NCBI GenBank assembly: GCA_019359285.1
Contig: JAHHHQ010000044.1
Coordinates: 1 to 64,000 of the forward strand
Length of the DNA: 64,000 nt
Reading direction: 5' to 3'
Origin: Nodosilinea sp. WJT8-NPBG4
Lineage (GTDB): Bacteria; Cyanobacteriota; Cyanobacteriia; Phormidesmidales; Phormidesmidaceae
Position numbers and translations under genes: made by a program. Of the stretch, positions 5,880 to 14,731 are shown piece by piece; the first letter of the stretch is position 1, and each line of letters begins with the position of its first letter. The notes below the pieces were generated by a model, which was given only the letters and a program-made list of their open reading frames with translations, did not search any database and had not been told where the DNA came from.

Positions 5880-8171
5880 ATGGTCGCGTCCCGCTGGCTG
5901 GCCTCTTCTCCCTTGACCCGGCCCATCCCCCTTGATGAAATTGAAGACTCGCGGCTGCTGCGGGTGCTGGTGCAGGGACTAGTTACCGTAGGCATTGGCT
6001 CGGTGGTGGTAGCCGCTGCCGGGGTGACTGCGGCCTCTTGGTGGAACTTGCTGGCTATACCCCTGAGTGCGGTAGGGGCTACCTTTAGCTGGCAGCGGCG
6101 GCGCGATCGCAACATAGCGGTGAAATTTTTTATCGCCATCGGCATGCTGGTGGCCCTGGCGGCGTTTTTCTCCCGGCTGCTCGAAGCGCCCGGCGACACC
6201 CGCATTGTGCTGGCGGAACTCTTGGTGCAGCTGCAAGTGCTGCACAGCTTTGACCTCCCCCGCCGCAAAGACCTGGGCTACTCGATGATGATTGGCCTGA
6301 TCTTGCTGGGGGTAGCCGCCACCATCAGCCAGACCTTGGCTTTTGCGCCGCTGCTGCTGCTGTTTTTGGCGCTGGCGGTACCAGTGCTGCGGCTCGACTA
6401 TCAGTCGCGGCTGGGGTTAGGGCCGATCGCCTGGGGCGAAATCAAGCTGCGGCCCACCCTGGGGCGTTTTTTGAGCTTGATGGGGCTAATCGTAGGCCTT
6501 GGGCTACTGATTTTTGTCTTTTTGCCCCGGCTGCCGGGCTATCAAATTCAGAATTTTCCGGTGAGTTCGGTGATTGACACACCGGGGGATTTTTCGGGGG
6601 AAGATATTCTCAACTCGGCCTACCGCAACGAGGGCGAAGACGGGGAGGGCGACGGCTTTGGCGACGGTGCTGGCACCATTCGGGGCCAGGGTAAGGCCAG
6701 TGGGCCGGGGGTGGTGGATACCGTTTCCTACTACGGCTTTAACCAGCGGATGAATCAAAATCTGCGGGGCACGATGACCCCCCAGGTGGTGATGCGGGTC
6801 AGGTCGCAGGCGCCAGGCTTTTGGCGGGTGCTGGCCTTTGACACCTACACGGGCCAGGGCTGGGATATCTCCCGCAACGACGATGCTCAAACGCTGAAGC
6901 GATCGCGGTTTTCGGCCCAGACCTTTTTGCCCATCGATCCTACCCTGGCCCGCAATCGGGAGGTGGTGCAGACCTATACCCTAGTTAGTGATCTGCCCAA
7001 CCTGATTCCGGCCATGTATCAGCCGAAGCAGCTCTATTTCCCCACCCGCGAGGTGGCCATCGACGCCGAAGGCAGTCTCAGGTCGCCCGTGATTTTGCAA
7101 GAGGGCATGACCTATACGGTGGTGTCGCGGGTGCCCTTTCGCGATCGCACCTTGCTGGGGCAGGCGGGCACCCGCTATCCCCCCGGCATTCGCTCCCACT
7201 ACCTTCAGGTGCCCGAGGAAATTTTAGAGCCGGTGCGGGCCAAAACCGAAGATCTGCTCGCCACCTCCCCAGTGCCCCTGACCAATGCCTACGAAAAATC
7301 TCTCTATCTGGCCCAGGCCCTCAAGCAGCGCTACACCATTCAGCCCGAGCTGCCCTTTTTCAGCGCCGAGCAAGATCTGGTTGAGAGCTTTTTGTTTCAG
7401 GCCCAGGGAGGCTATCCCGACCATTTCTCCACCGTGCTGACCATCATGTTGCGCTCCATCGATATTCCGGCGCGACTGGTGACGGGGTTTGGGGAAGGAG
7501 AATTTAACCCCTTCACTGGGTTCCACGTGGTGCGCAACACCGATGCCTATGCCCTGACTGAGGTTTACTTTCCCCAATACGGCTGGTTTGGCTTTGACCC
7601 CATCCCTGGCCATGAGCTGATTCCGCCCAGTCTCAGGGAGTACGAAACCTTCAGCACGGTGCGGCGAGTTTGGGCCTGGCTGGCTGGCTGGCTACCCTCT
7701 CCCTTGGTGGGCTTTATCGACGGTCTAATCACCCTGCTCAGCGATGGGATCGCTTACTTAGTACGCACCTTCAGCGCGCTGCTGAACCTCGGTTGGGTAG
7801 GCATTCTGCTCGGCATTGCGATCGCCACCGCCTTCGGATTCATCGCCTGGCTAGCCTTTTTGGGCCTACGCCGAGGCTGGCGCTACCGACAGCTGCGCCA
7901 GCTCGCTCCCACCGAGCGGTTATATCAACAAATGCTGACCTGGTTTGCCCACCAAGGCCTCGGCAAAACCCCTGCCGAAACCCCCATCGAGTATGGCCAG
8001 CGCCTCTATCAGCAGACCCGACCTCAGCGCGCCCGAGCCGCTAACGAAATCACCCACGCCTACGTCCGCTGGCGCTACGGCGGTGAACCCCAAAACCTCG
8101 CCTACCTGAGTGAAAAATTGGAGACTATCCGCAAAAAGGACAGTGCCCGCCAACGGCTCATTCGCCGCTAA
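5880..8171 (+). CDS. TgpA-type membrane protein with degenerate transglutaminase domain
   Basis: The 763-residue protein has the TgpA plan. An N-terminal bundle of about six membrane segments (residues 35-230) is followed by a large extracytoplasmic region with the transglutaminase fold (about 440-580), another membrane segment (about 640-665), and a C-terminal DUF4129-like part (TERLYQQMLTWFAHQGLGKT). The catalytic cysteine is replaced: the motif reads GGYPDHF with Pro513 where active members have Cys. The histidine position reads TDAYALTE with Tyr557. The Asp in GFDPIP remains. It is therefore probably not a protease or transglutaminase but a binding or scaffold protein. I recall similar GGYPDHF text in other cyanobacterial homologues, so the loss may be old. 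ATG 5880 is preferred over TTG 5874. It follows patU3 by 63 bp. Confidence 0.85.
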   Translation: MVASRWLASSPLTRPIPLDEIEDSRLLRVLVQGLVTVGIGSVVVAAAGVTAASWWNLLAIPLSAVGATFSWQRRRDRNIAVKFFIAIGMLVALAAFFSRLLEAPGDTRIVLAELLVQLQVLHSFDLPRRKDLGYSMMIGLILLGVAATISQTLAFAPLLLLFLALAVPVLRLDYQSRLGLGPIAWGEIKLRPTLGRFLSLMGLIVGLGLLIFVFLPRLPGYQIQNFPVSSVIDTPGDFSGEDILNSAYRNEGEDGEGDGFGDGAGTIRGQGKASGPGVVDTVSYYGFNQRMNQNLRGTMTPQVVMRVRSQAPGFWRVLAFDTYTGQGWDISRNDDAQTLKRSRFSAQTFLPIDPTLARNREVVQTYTLVSDLPNLIPAMYQPKQLYFPTREVAIDAEGSLRSPVILQEGMTYTVVSRVPFRDRTLLGQAGTRYPPGIRSHYLQVPEEILEPVRAKTEDLLATSPVPLTNAYEKSLYLAQALKQRYTIQPELPFFSAEQDLVESFLFQAQGGYPDHFSTVLTIMLRSIDIPARLVTGFGEGEFNPFTGFHVVRNTDAYALTEVYFPQYGWFGFDPIPGHELIPPSLREYETFSTVRRVWAWLAGWLPSPLVGFIDGLITLLSDGIAYLVRTFSALLNLGWVGILLGIAIATAFGFIAWLAFLGLRRGWRYRQLRQLAPTERLYQQMLTWFAHQGLGKTPAETPIEYGQRLYQQTRPQRARAANEITHAYVRWRYGGEPQNLAYLSEKLETIRKKDSARQRLIRR

Positions 8172-8364
8172 CCTGGCACCAATTGGTTCAGCATAATCAT
8201 TGATTTTCCTGAGGTTTCCGCTATGCTCGATCCATTGGATTGAGTCGGTGAGTTAGGGCTATTGGTGAGTCGGCGGCTAGCGCAATCAACCGCTATATTG
8301 CTCTGACGGCCCTACCCCCTCACTCCCCCACCCCCTTATCTTCCCCACTCCCCATATCCCCACC

Positions 8365-9660
8365 GTGAGCCTAAAAACCCTCGTCAAAAATTCCCTCAAG
8401 TCGCTCAATATTGCGACCAACGGCAGCGCCGCCTTCTCGCCGGCCCAGTTCGATGCCGACGTGATGACCACCTACGGGCGCTTCCCCATCGCGCTGACCA
8501 AGGGCCGAGGCAGCTTTGTTTGGGATGATCAGGGCCGTCGCTATCTAGATTTTGTAGCTGGCATCGCTACCTGCACCCTGGGCCACGCCCACCCTGCCAT
8601 GGTTGAGGCCGTGACCCAGCAGATGCAAACCCTGCACCATGTGTCAAACCTCTACTACATTCCCGAGCAGGGGGCGCTGGCCCACTGGCTGGTGGAGCAT
8701 TCCTGCTGCGATCGCGTCTTTTTCTGCAACTCCGGCGCTGAGGCCAACGAGGGGGCGATCAAGCTAGCTCGCAAGTACGCCCACACTCAGCGGGGCATCA
8801 ATAATCCACTGATTATTACGGCCCAGGCTAGCTTCCACGGGCGCACCCTGGCTACTATCACCGCCACCGGCCAACCCAAGTACCAAAAGAACTTTGACCC
8901 GCTCATGCCGGGGTTTGCCTACGTCCCCTACAACGACATCGCGGCCTTGGAGTCACTGGTGGCAGAACTCGACGCCGAGACGCCCCAGGTGGCCGCCATC
9001 ATGCTGGAGGCTCTGCAAGGCGAAGGGGGCGTCTGCCCCGGCGATGCTGCCTACTTCCAGCGCATTCGCCAGCTCTGCGACGAAAAAGGCATTCTGCTGA
9101 TTCTCGACGAGGTACAGGTGGGCGTAGGCCGCACCGGCACTCTCTGGGGGTTCGAGAACCTGGGCATTGAGCCCGATATCTTTACCTCAGCTAAGGGGCT
9201 GGGCGGCGGCATTCCGATTGGGGCGCTGCTGTGCAAGGCTTCTTGTGCGGTATTTGAGCCCGGCGACCACGCCAGCACCTTTGGTGGCAACCCCTTTGCT
9301 TGCAAAGTGGGCCTCACCGTGTGCGAAACCTTGGAGTCTGAGAACCTGCTGGGCAACGTGAAGCTGCGCGGTGAGCAGCTGCGCTTTGGCCTGCAACGCC
9401 TGGTGCAGCAGTATCCTGCCCTGCTAGAGCAGGTGCGTGGCTGGGGTCTCATCAATGGCCTGGTGCTTCAGCCCAACTCCACCATTAAGTCAGTGGATAT
9501 CGTCAAAGCCGCCATGGATGAAGGCTTGCTGCTGGTACCTGCCGGCCCTCAGGTTGTACGCTTTGTGCCACCGCTGAACGTCAGTGCTGACGAGGTGCAG
9601 CAAGCGCTAATGACAGTAGAAAAAGCTGTAGCCATGCTGGTTAAGCGGGAGCATGCTTAG
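8365..9660 (+). CDS. argD: Acetylornithine aminotransferase
   Basis: ArgD is a PLP enzyme that converts N-acetylglutamate semialdehyde and glutamate to N-acetylornithine and 2-oxoglutarate in arginine synthesis. The 431-residue protein has the class III aminotransferase signatures: FCNSGAEANEGAIKLARKY, the phosphate-binding and substrate region ASFHGRTLATITATGQ, LDEVQVGVGRTG with the PLP-interacting Asp, and the Schiff-base Lys in TSAKGLGGGIPIGA. A GTG start at 8365 is used; the first 25 residues (SLKTLVKNSLKSLNI) are a cyanobacterial extension. It stands alone between the transglutaminase-like gene and a convergent small membrane gene, with a clear terminator 60 bp after its stop. Confidence 0.95.
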   Translation: MSLKTLVKNSLKSLNIATNGSAAFSPAQFDADVMTTYGRFPIALTKGRGSFVWDDQGRRYLDFVAGIATCTLGHAHPAMVEAVTQQMQTLHHVSNLYYIPEQGALAHWLVEHSCCDRVFFCNSGAEANEGAIKLARKYAHTQRGINNPLIITAQASFHGRTLATITATGQPKYQKNFDPLMPGFAYVPYNDIAALESLVAELDAETPQVAAIMLEALQGEGGVCPGDAAYFQRIRQLCDEKGILLILDEVQVGVGRTGTLWGFENLGIEPDIFTSAKGLGGGIPIGALLCKASCAVFEPGDHASTFGGNPFACKVGLTVCETLESENLLGNVKLRGEQLRFGLQRLVQQYPALLEQVRGWGLINGLVLQPNSTIKSVDIVKAAMDEGLLLVPAGPQVVRFVPPLNVSADEVQQALMTVEKAVAMLVKREHA

Positions 9661-9719
9661 TAACGTCTGAGTTAATCGGTAGATTGTTGGAACGCTTTGC
9701 TCATTCCGATCTGATGCTG

Positions 9720-9763
9720 AAATAGTCGGTGGCTTTGACTCCGTTCAACTACCGACTATTTTT
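9720..9763 (+). terminator. Rho-independent terminator after argD
   Basis: AAATAGTCGGT (9720-9730) pairs exactly with ACCGACTATTT (9751-9761), followed by T residues. On the reverse strand the A-rich flank can serve the convergent DUF2834 gene as well. Confidence 0.85.
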
Positions 9764-9799
9764 GATTGAGGTAAAGCGTTGTGCTGTGGACGATGGGTG

Positions 9800-10099
9800 T
9801 TACCCAACTTTTTCAGCCTCTGCCGATTTGCGGGTGAGCAGATAGAACAATGGCCCAAATGATCCTGTGGTTAGGGTGGCAATCATCCAAGGCCATGGGT
9901 TACGACCAGTTGTTTTGGCATCCCGCCACATCCAAACCATAGCCAGGCTGAGAGCAATGACCAGATCGGCCAAGACTTGGCCTCCCCCAAAACTCTGAAA
10001 GTGGGGTGCGACGATGCCCCAATAGCCAGACTGCCAAAGCGCTATGGCGCTCAGTGGTCCGAACAAAATGAGGGTAAAAACGATTAAACTGCGTTGCAC
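9800..10099 (-). CDS. DUF2834 small membrane protein
   Basis: The 99-residue protein has three hydrophobic segments (about 5-25, 43-60, 70-90). Its family signature is ADLVIALSLAMVWMWRDAKT then GRNPWPWMIATLTTGSFGPL, typical of DUF2834 proteins, whose molecular role is not established. The start is a GTG preceded by a perfect GGAGG at 8 bp. It is divergent from an XRE regulator gene whose palindrome lies in the shared 106-bp promoter region, so the two probably form a regulator-target pair. Confidence 0.8.
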   Translation of the reverse strand: MQRSLIVFTLILFGPLSAIALWQSGYWGIVAPHFQSFGGGQVLADLVIALSLAMVWMWRDAKTTGRNPWPWMIATLTTGSFGPLFYLLTRKSAEAEKVG

Positions 10100-10156
10100 A
10101 ACTAAACCTCCTTAGGGATGGCATGTTTAGTATTGAGCGTCTACATCATAGAATCA

Positions 10157-10173
10157 ATTACCTTAGAGGTAAT
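10157..10173. promoter_or_regulatory. Palindromic operator between DUF2834 and XRE genes
   Basis: ATTACCT-TAG-AGGTAAT is a perfect palindrome with 7-bp arms and a 3-bp centre. It lies in the divergent promoter region, 32 bp before the XRE ATG. Its position and symmetry suit the DNA-binding site of the adjacent XRE-type regulator. Confidence 0.6.
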
Positions 10174-10205
10174 GAAATTGGCGCTGGCCGTAGTTAGTTC
10201 CGGCG

Positions 10206-11012
10206 ATGGATATGTCTACAGAAATTTTGACTAGCACCTTGCGTCAGGTGCGTAAGACGCAGCGACTCAGCCAGCTAGAACTATCGCTGCGCCTGGGGGT
10301 GTCGCAGCGGCATGTAAGTTTTGTTGAAAGTGGCCGTGCCAAACCCAGCCGCGAGCTACTATTGGCCTGGCTGCAAGAGCTAGACGCTCCGCTAGTGGTG
10401 CGCAATGAGGTTATGTTGCAGGCGGGCTATGCGCCGGTTTATACCTCCGCCCTACTGGATGACCCGGCACTGGCGCAGGTAAACTCGGCATTATAGCAAC
10501 TGTTGTGTGCCCACGACCCGATGCCCGCGTTGGTGATTGACGAGCACTGGGATGTGCTGCGTCTAAATCGGGGAGGGCAATGGCTGGCCGCCGCATTGAT
10601 GCCGGGAGCGGCTGACCTACCAAACGATGTGCCAATCAACTTGCTGGATCTGTTGTCTCACCCAGAAGGGTTTGCCAAACCGATCGTCAATTTGGAGGAG
10701 GTCGGCCCCACTCTGCTAGCGCATCTGCGGCACGAGGCCTCTGTGCAGCCTGCGCTAATGCCCAAGGTAGATGCTTTTGAAGCCATGCTGCAGAGTCGTC
10801 TGGGCACACAGAACCTGCATACCAGTTGGTCGCGCCCTACAGCTCCAGTATTGACGACACGCTATGCCACTAAGTATGGTGAGCTGGCCTTTTTTAGCAT
10901 GTTTACAACTTTTGGAACACCGCAAGATATTACGCTGGCATCGTTACGGGTAGAGCATATATTTGCCGCCGATGAGGCCACCCATGCGGTGCTCAGAGCG
11001 CAGGTTCAATAA
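10206..11012 (+). pseudogene. XRE/MmyB-type transcriptional regulator, broken by one in-frame stop
   Basis: The N-terminal half is a helix-turn-helix of the XRE class (LRQVRKTQRLSQLELSLRLG, then VSQRHVSFVESGRAKPSREL). The C-terminal half (ALVIDEHWDVLRLNRGGQWL) is the MmyB-like ligand domain usually fused to it. A TAG at 10494-10496 interrupts the frame. Reading on without a shift gives QLLCAHDPMPALVIDEHW, exactly what the family has at this junction. One base change (for example from CAG or GAG) explains the break. The first part alone (96 aa) still encodes the DNA-binding domain, and a restart at 10503 is possible but lacks a convincing ribosome site. Sequencing error cannot be excluded. These regulators typically control short-chain dehydrogenase or membrane-protein neighbours, here DUF2834. 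Confidence 0.8.
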
Positions 11013-11120
11013 GTATTTGTGGTAAGTCACTTAGGGCAATGTGGGACGCATTCTCCTAAGTAGGTGGACAAAACAAACGCGAGTACCTGTAGGTTGTTGT
11101 TGAGAAACGTTTCAAGTTCA

Positions 11121-11146
11121 AAAACCTCCCCGGAAAGGAGGCTTTT
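11121..11146 (+). terminator. Probable terminator after the XRE gene
   Basis: AAAACCTCC...GGAGGCTTTT forms a short 5-bp GC stem with flanking A and T runs. It lies between the XRE pseudogene and the convergent hypothetical gene. Confidence 0.55.
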
Positions 11147-11159
11147 GCTAAGTCTGGTT

Positions 11160-11546
11160 CTATTCCTCTATGTTGGTGTCTGGGTCAAGGGGCATGCCAA
11201 TCGGGTCGGTATTGGGTAAGGTGCCTTGCCCCCCCTCCCCTGGGGTATCAGGATTGTTCTGCAACTTAACCTGTCCCCGCTCGGACGACTGATCCGCTGT
11301 AAACGGCCCGCTGACGGTGGCAACGTCTGCTGTTTTGGCATCTCCACTGGCAGAGGCGGTTGAGAAATTGGTAGCGATCGGATACTCAACCGGGTCGCCC
11401 TCGGGCTGGGCTTCGCCGACAGCGGCACGGGCGTCGAGCATAGCGCTGCCGGAGGCGTTAGTAGGTGCCATTGGCTGGGCCTGCTCTGACGAAATGACTG
11501 CTTGGTCAGGATTGGTCTGCTGATTGGATAGTGCGGGTTCAGACAT
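11160..11546 (-). CDS. Low-complexity acidic hypothetical protein, 128 aa
   Basis: The protein from ATG 11546 (MSEPALSNQQTNPDQAV) is rich in Ala, Pro, Glu, Asp, Ser and Thr, with no predicted membrane segment, signal peptide or cysteine. It looks disordered throughout (PMAPTNASGSAMLDARAAVG, then NNPDTPGEGGQGTLPNTDPI). Such short disordered proteins are common in cyanobacteria; I recognise no family. An overlapping frame on the same strand is also open for 164 codons. The choice here rests on codon use and the normal ATG, so confidence is moderate. A TTG at 11570 would add 8 residues. Confidence 0.5.
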   Translation of the reverse strand: MSEPALSNQQTNPDQAVISSEQAQPMAPTNASGSAMLDARAAVGEAQPEGDPVEYPIATNFSTASASGDAKTADVATVSGPFTADQSSERGQVKLQNNPDTPGEGGQGTLPNTDPIGMPLDPDTNIEE

Positions 11547-11640
11547 GGGTTTATACCGGGTTGGGAACAATTAATAGCTTTGGGAAACGGCAGATGGGGG
11601 TAACAATTAACCAAGAAAAAAGTTTTTATTGCGCCCCAGG

Positions 11641-12456
11641 TTAGGACTGGGCAGACAACCAAGTCATCGCTTCACGGGAAATGTCAGCCGGAACCGTGTG
11701 CCCGCCATTAAATTCTCGATAGCGGGTGTCGTAGTGCGCCTGCTGCAATTGCGGGACGATTCTACGGCTGCACCTATCAATCGGTAGCACTGGGTCTTGG
11801 GTGCCGTGGGAGATGAAGATATGGGGTTCTCCTCGTTGGGTTGCGGGAGTCATAAAACCAGGGGAAAAGGCAATTACATGGGTAAATAAATCCCCGTTGG
11901 TAATGCCCACTGAGAGTGCATAAGAAGCCCCATCGGAGAAACCTGCGATCGCAACTCGGCTCGGATCGATTGCGTAGCGGCTAAAGGTCTGGGCCAGAGC
12001 CCGATCGATCGCAGCAATATCGGGCCCATAGTCGCCGATAATCACATCCCAGGTGCGACCCCGTGACTCCACAGCCAGCAGTAGCAGCCCGTAGGTATCG
12101 GCCAGCCCTTCCAAAATTCTGAGTGCCCCTTCCGCATCGCCGCCTGCACCGTGAAGCATCAGCACCAACGGCACCGGAGTATTGAGCTGATAGCCTTTGG
12201 GCACATAGATGAGTCCATCTCGCTGGCTTTCCAAGCCTAATGGATGTAAGCCGCTAGCCGCGCCTGCTTCAGTTGGCAGGCTGGGACGCGAAAGGAGATG
12301 GCCTATTTCCTGTTGGGTGCTTTTCACAGGCTGTGTACTTCCTGAGATCAGATCGGTTGTGCAAGCCGCTAGTGCAGCAACAGCGCCCATAGATCCCCCT
12401 TTGAGGAGCCTTCGCCGCGTTAGGGTTAAGGGACTGTTATCACTTCTCTTAGACAC
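11641..12456 (-). CDS. Exported alpha/beta hydrolase (esterase/PHB-depolymerase-like), Tat lipoprotein
   Basis: The 271-residue protein starts with a twin-arginine signal (TRRRLLKGG) that ends in a lipobox-like LAAC at about residue 32. It is therefore probably exported folded and lipid-anchored. The hydrolase fold follows: oxyanion region LVLMLHGAGGDAEG, nucleophile elbow GFSDGA with the catalytic Ser, Asp in HGTQDPVLP, and His in FNGGHTVP. The sequence is closest in style to LpqC/poly(3-hydroxybutyrate) depolymerase and phospholipase/carboxylesterase relatives, acting on an ester outside the membrane; the substrate is unknown. The start is GTG 12456. The gene is not in an obvious operon; the 94 bp between its stop and the hypothetical gene downstream on the same strand are A/T-rich. 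Confidence 0.82.
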   Translation of the reverse strand: MSKRSDNSPLTLTRRRLLKGGSMGAVAALAACTTDLISGSTQPVKSTQQEIGHLLSRPSLPTEAGAASGLHPLGLESQRDGLIYVPKGYQLNTPVPLVLMLHGAGGDAEGALRILEGLADTYGLLLLAVESRGRTWDVIIGDYGPDIAAIDRALAQTFSRYAIDPSRVAIAGFSDGASYALSVGITNGDLFTHVIAFSPGFMTPATQRGEPHIFISHGTQDPVLPIDRCSRRIVPQLQQAHYDTRYREFNGGHTVPADISREAMTWLSAQS

Positions 12457-12819
12457 TTCTCTTGGACAACCAGAAGATGATGTTGAGAGGATGAAAACAG
12501 TCTAAGAAGATGCCCGTAATGATGGCCTCTGACTAACAGCCTTTTAAGGCTAGAAACCTCTCTACCTAATGGAATATCTGACTATCCAAGTTGTGTTTAC
12601 TGAATGCTTGCCTATTGCCTAAAACGTGAAAAATTGGCACCTTTTAGATTGTCTTACTCGCTGCACTAACAGGTTTACCCATTATTTTCAAATCTAGTGC
12701 TACTGCCCCAACGGTAAGCAGTCACAATCAGCAACAAAAAGAGGCCAAGGTTTAATACCCTGACCTCTTTTTATTGTTTACCCTTCAAACAAAGGCTAAC
12801 CCACTCGTTCTAGCATGTT
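12457..12819. other. Intergenic region between glnA 3' end and hydrolase start
   Basis: 363 bp between two same-strand genes. It holds the glnA terminator (12735-12773) and, beyond it, AT-rich DNA that must contain the hydrolase promoter. No small gene was found. Confidence 0.5.
12735..12773 (-). terminator. Terminator after glnA
   Basis: AAAAAGAGG (12736-12744) pairs with CCTCTTTTT (12764-12772), with a mostly paired inner stem GGCCAAGG/CCCTGACC. It gives a U-run in either direction and lies about 45 bp after the glnA stop. Confidence 0.8.
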
Positions 12820-14238
12820 CTAGCAATCGTAGTAGAGAGCCAGTTCGTAGGGGTGGGGGCGCAGGCGCATGGGGTTGACTTCGTTGTCGAGCTTGTACTC
12901 GATCCAGTTGCTGATGAAGTCTTCGGTAAAGACGCCAGTGCTGGTCAAGAAGCCATGATCGGCTTCGAGAGCCTTGAGGGCATCGAGCAGCGAACCGGGG
13001 GTCGAAGGAATCTTCGCCAGTTCCTCGGGGCTGAGGTCATAGATGTCCACATCCAGCGGGTCGCCGGGGTCGATCTGGTTTTTGATACCGTCGATACCAG
13101 CGCAAAGCATCGCTGCAAAGGCCAGGTAGGGGTTAGAGGTGGCATCGGGGCAGCGGAACTCAAGACGCTTGGCCTTGGGGTTGTCGCCGGAGAGGGGAAT
13201 GCGCACCGAAGCTGAGCGGTTGCCCTGGGAGTAGGCCAGGTTCACCGGCGCTTCAAAGCCCGGCACCAGACGCTTGTAGGAGTTAGTGGTGGGGTTGGTC
13301 AGCGCCAGCAGGGCGGGGGCGTGCTTGAGAATGCCGCCGATGTACCACAGAGCCATTTGGCTCAGACCAGCGTAGCGATCGCCCGCAAACAGAGGCTCAC
13401 CGTTGTTCCAGATTGACTGGTGGGTGTGCATGCCAGAGCCGTTGTCGTTAAACAGCGGCTTGGGCATGAAGGTAACGGTCTTGCCCCACTTCTTGGCGAC
13501 ATTCTTGATGCAGTACTTATAGATCATCAGCCAGTCAGCAGCCTCGATCAGCCGACCAAAGCGAATGCCCAACTCGCACTGACCACCGGTAGCCACTTCG
13601 TGGTGGTGCTTCTCGATCGGTACACCTAGCTTGGCCATGGTCAGCAGCATTTCGCTGCGCATATCCTGGGAGGTGTCAGTGGGGGCGACGGGGAAGTAGC
13701 CCTCTTTGTAGCGAGGTTTGTAGCCGAGGTTGCCGCCCACTTCTTCGCGACCAGTGTTCCAGCGGCCCTCAACGCTATCAACGTAGTAGTAAGCCGAGTG
13801 CTCATTTTGGTCGAAGCGCACGTCATCAAAGATGAAGAATTCAGCTTCGGGGCCAAAGAAGGCAGTGTCGCCCAGACCAGTGGACTTGAGGTACTCGATC
13901 GCCTTGGTTGCGATCGCCCGGGGGCAACGAGCATAAAGCTCGCCGGTGCGAGGCTCCTTGATAGTGCAGATCATGCTCAGGGTCGGCTCCGCCATGAAGG
14001 GGTCGATCCAGGCAGTGTCAGGATCGGGCACCATCATCATGTCTGACTCGTTGATAGCCTTCCAGCCACGGATGCTGGAGCCGTCGAAAGCTACCCCATC
14101 GGTAAAGCTAGTCGCGTCAATCTGGCTCTTGTGTAGAGTGAGGTGCTGCCAGATACCCGGCATATCAATAAATTTCAGATCAATTAACTCAATGCCGTCA
14201 TCCTCAATCCATTTCAGGATGTCTGCTGGGGTTGCCAT
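12820..14238 (-). CDS. glnA: Glutamine synthetase type I
   Basis: GlnA forms glutamine from glutamate, ammonia and ATP and is the entry point of nitrogen assimilation with GOGAT. At 472 residues it has the standard length of the dodecameric bacterial enzyme. Motifs include the beta-grasp [13 protein letters not shown], the metal and glutamate site [11 protein letters not shown], the ATP loop [30 protein letters not shown] with the flap region, NRSASVRIP, and the adenylylation-type loop near the C-terminus. Cyanobacteria instead control it with the inhibitory peptides IF7/IF17 and by NtcA. A class II NtcA promoter about 200 bp upstream supports nitrogen control. The ATG start is preceded by AAGGAGTA. 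It is monocistronic, ending in a hairpin terminator. Confidence 0.98.
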   Translation of the reverse strand: MATPADILKWIEDDGIELIDLKFIDMPGIWQHLTLHKSQIDATSFTDGVAFDGSSIRGWKAINESDMMMVPDPDTAWIDPFMAEPTLSMICTIKEPRTGELYARCPRAIATKAIEYLKSTGLGDTAFFGPEAEFFIFDDVRFDQNEHSAYYYVDSVEGRWNTGREEVGGNLGYKPRYKEGYFPVAPTDTSQDMRSEMLLTMAKLGVPIEKHHHEVATGGQCELGIRFGRLIEAADWLMIYKYCIKNVAKKWGKTVTFMPKPLFNDNGSGMHTHQSIWNNGEPLFAGDRYAGLSQMALWYIGGILKHAPALLALTNPTTNSYKRLVPGFEAPVNLAYSQGNRSASVRIPLSGDNPKAKRLEFRCPDATSNPYLAFAAMLCAGIDGIKNQIDPGDPLDVDIYDLSPEELAKIPSTPGSLLDALKALEADHGFLTSTGVFTEDFISNWIEYKLDNEVNPMRLRPHPYELALYYDC

Positions 14239-14731
14239 GAACTACTCCTTAGCCTCTTTAGCGTTCAAACGTGGGGAAACCGATTTAACTCGTCGTAGAT
14301 GATGCCCTAGCTCCGTCCCAAATTCCCTGCCAAATCGGCAAGGCTGCAACAGGCAAGCCCTATACAACACCGGTTTGTTGGCACGGGCACTCTGATCCTG
14401 CTGGTTGCACAGGTATCAACTCATCTGAATCATCCTAAGGAGAGGGGTTAGCCCGTTTTGTATCGCCCACTACTTTTTGTCAGGGAAAGCTAACAAATGC
14501 CCTGAGTCAGACCATGATGTTTTGTAACAATTCGCTCATAAAGCCCCGCCTCTGACGGGCCTGGGCAACCCAGGGGTTAAGCCCCCATGGTAAACTTCTT
14601 CGAAGATAAAACCTGGTATTTATCAGGGTTCTGGCCTTTGGGGTTAGAATCTTCCGCCAGGGGAGGGCAGCCTGCGCCTGCCACCATTTATAAAATGCTG
14701 TTTGCCAAGTGAGAGTTGGGAGAAACCACCT
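14239..14731. other. Divergent promoter region glnA / apcF
   Basis: 493 bp. The glnA-side contains an NtcA-activated promoter (14432-14473) and a leader of roughly 190 nt. The apcF-side holds GC-rich patches (CAACCCAGGGGTTAAGCCCCC near 14566) and must contain the apcF promoter. No open reading frame was found. Confidence 0.6.
14432..14473 (-). promoter_or_regulatory. Class II NtcA-activated promoter of glnA
   Basis: On the reverse strand GTA-N8-TAC (14473 down to 14460, GTAGTGGGCGATAC) is the exact NtcA consensus. After 22 bp comes TAGGAT (14437 down to 14432), a TAN3T -10 box. The NtcA site thus replaces the -35 box, the known arrangement of NtcA-activated genes such as glnA. It predicts induction under nitrogen limitation through NtcA and 2-oxoglutarate. 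Confidence 0.9.

Noticed and set aside
11168..11662. 164-codon open frame on the reverse strand overlapping the acidic hypothetical gene
   Set aside because: It overlaps the hydrolase 3' end and the other frame, and its composition is typical of a shadow frame.
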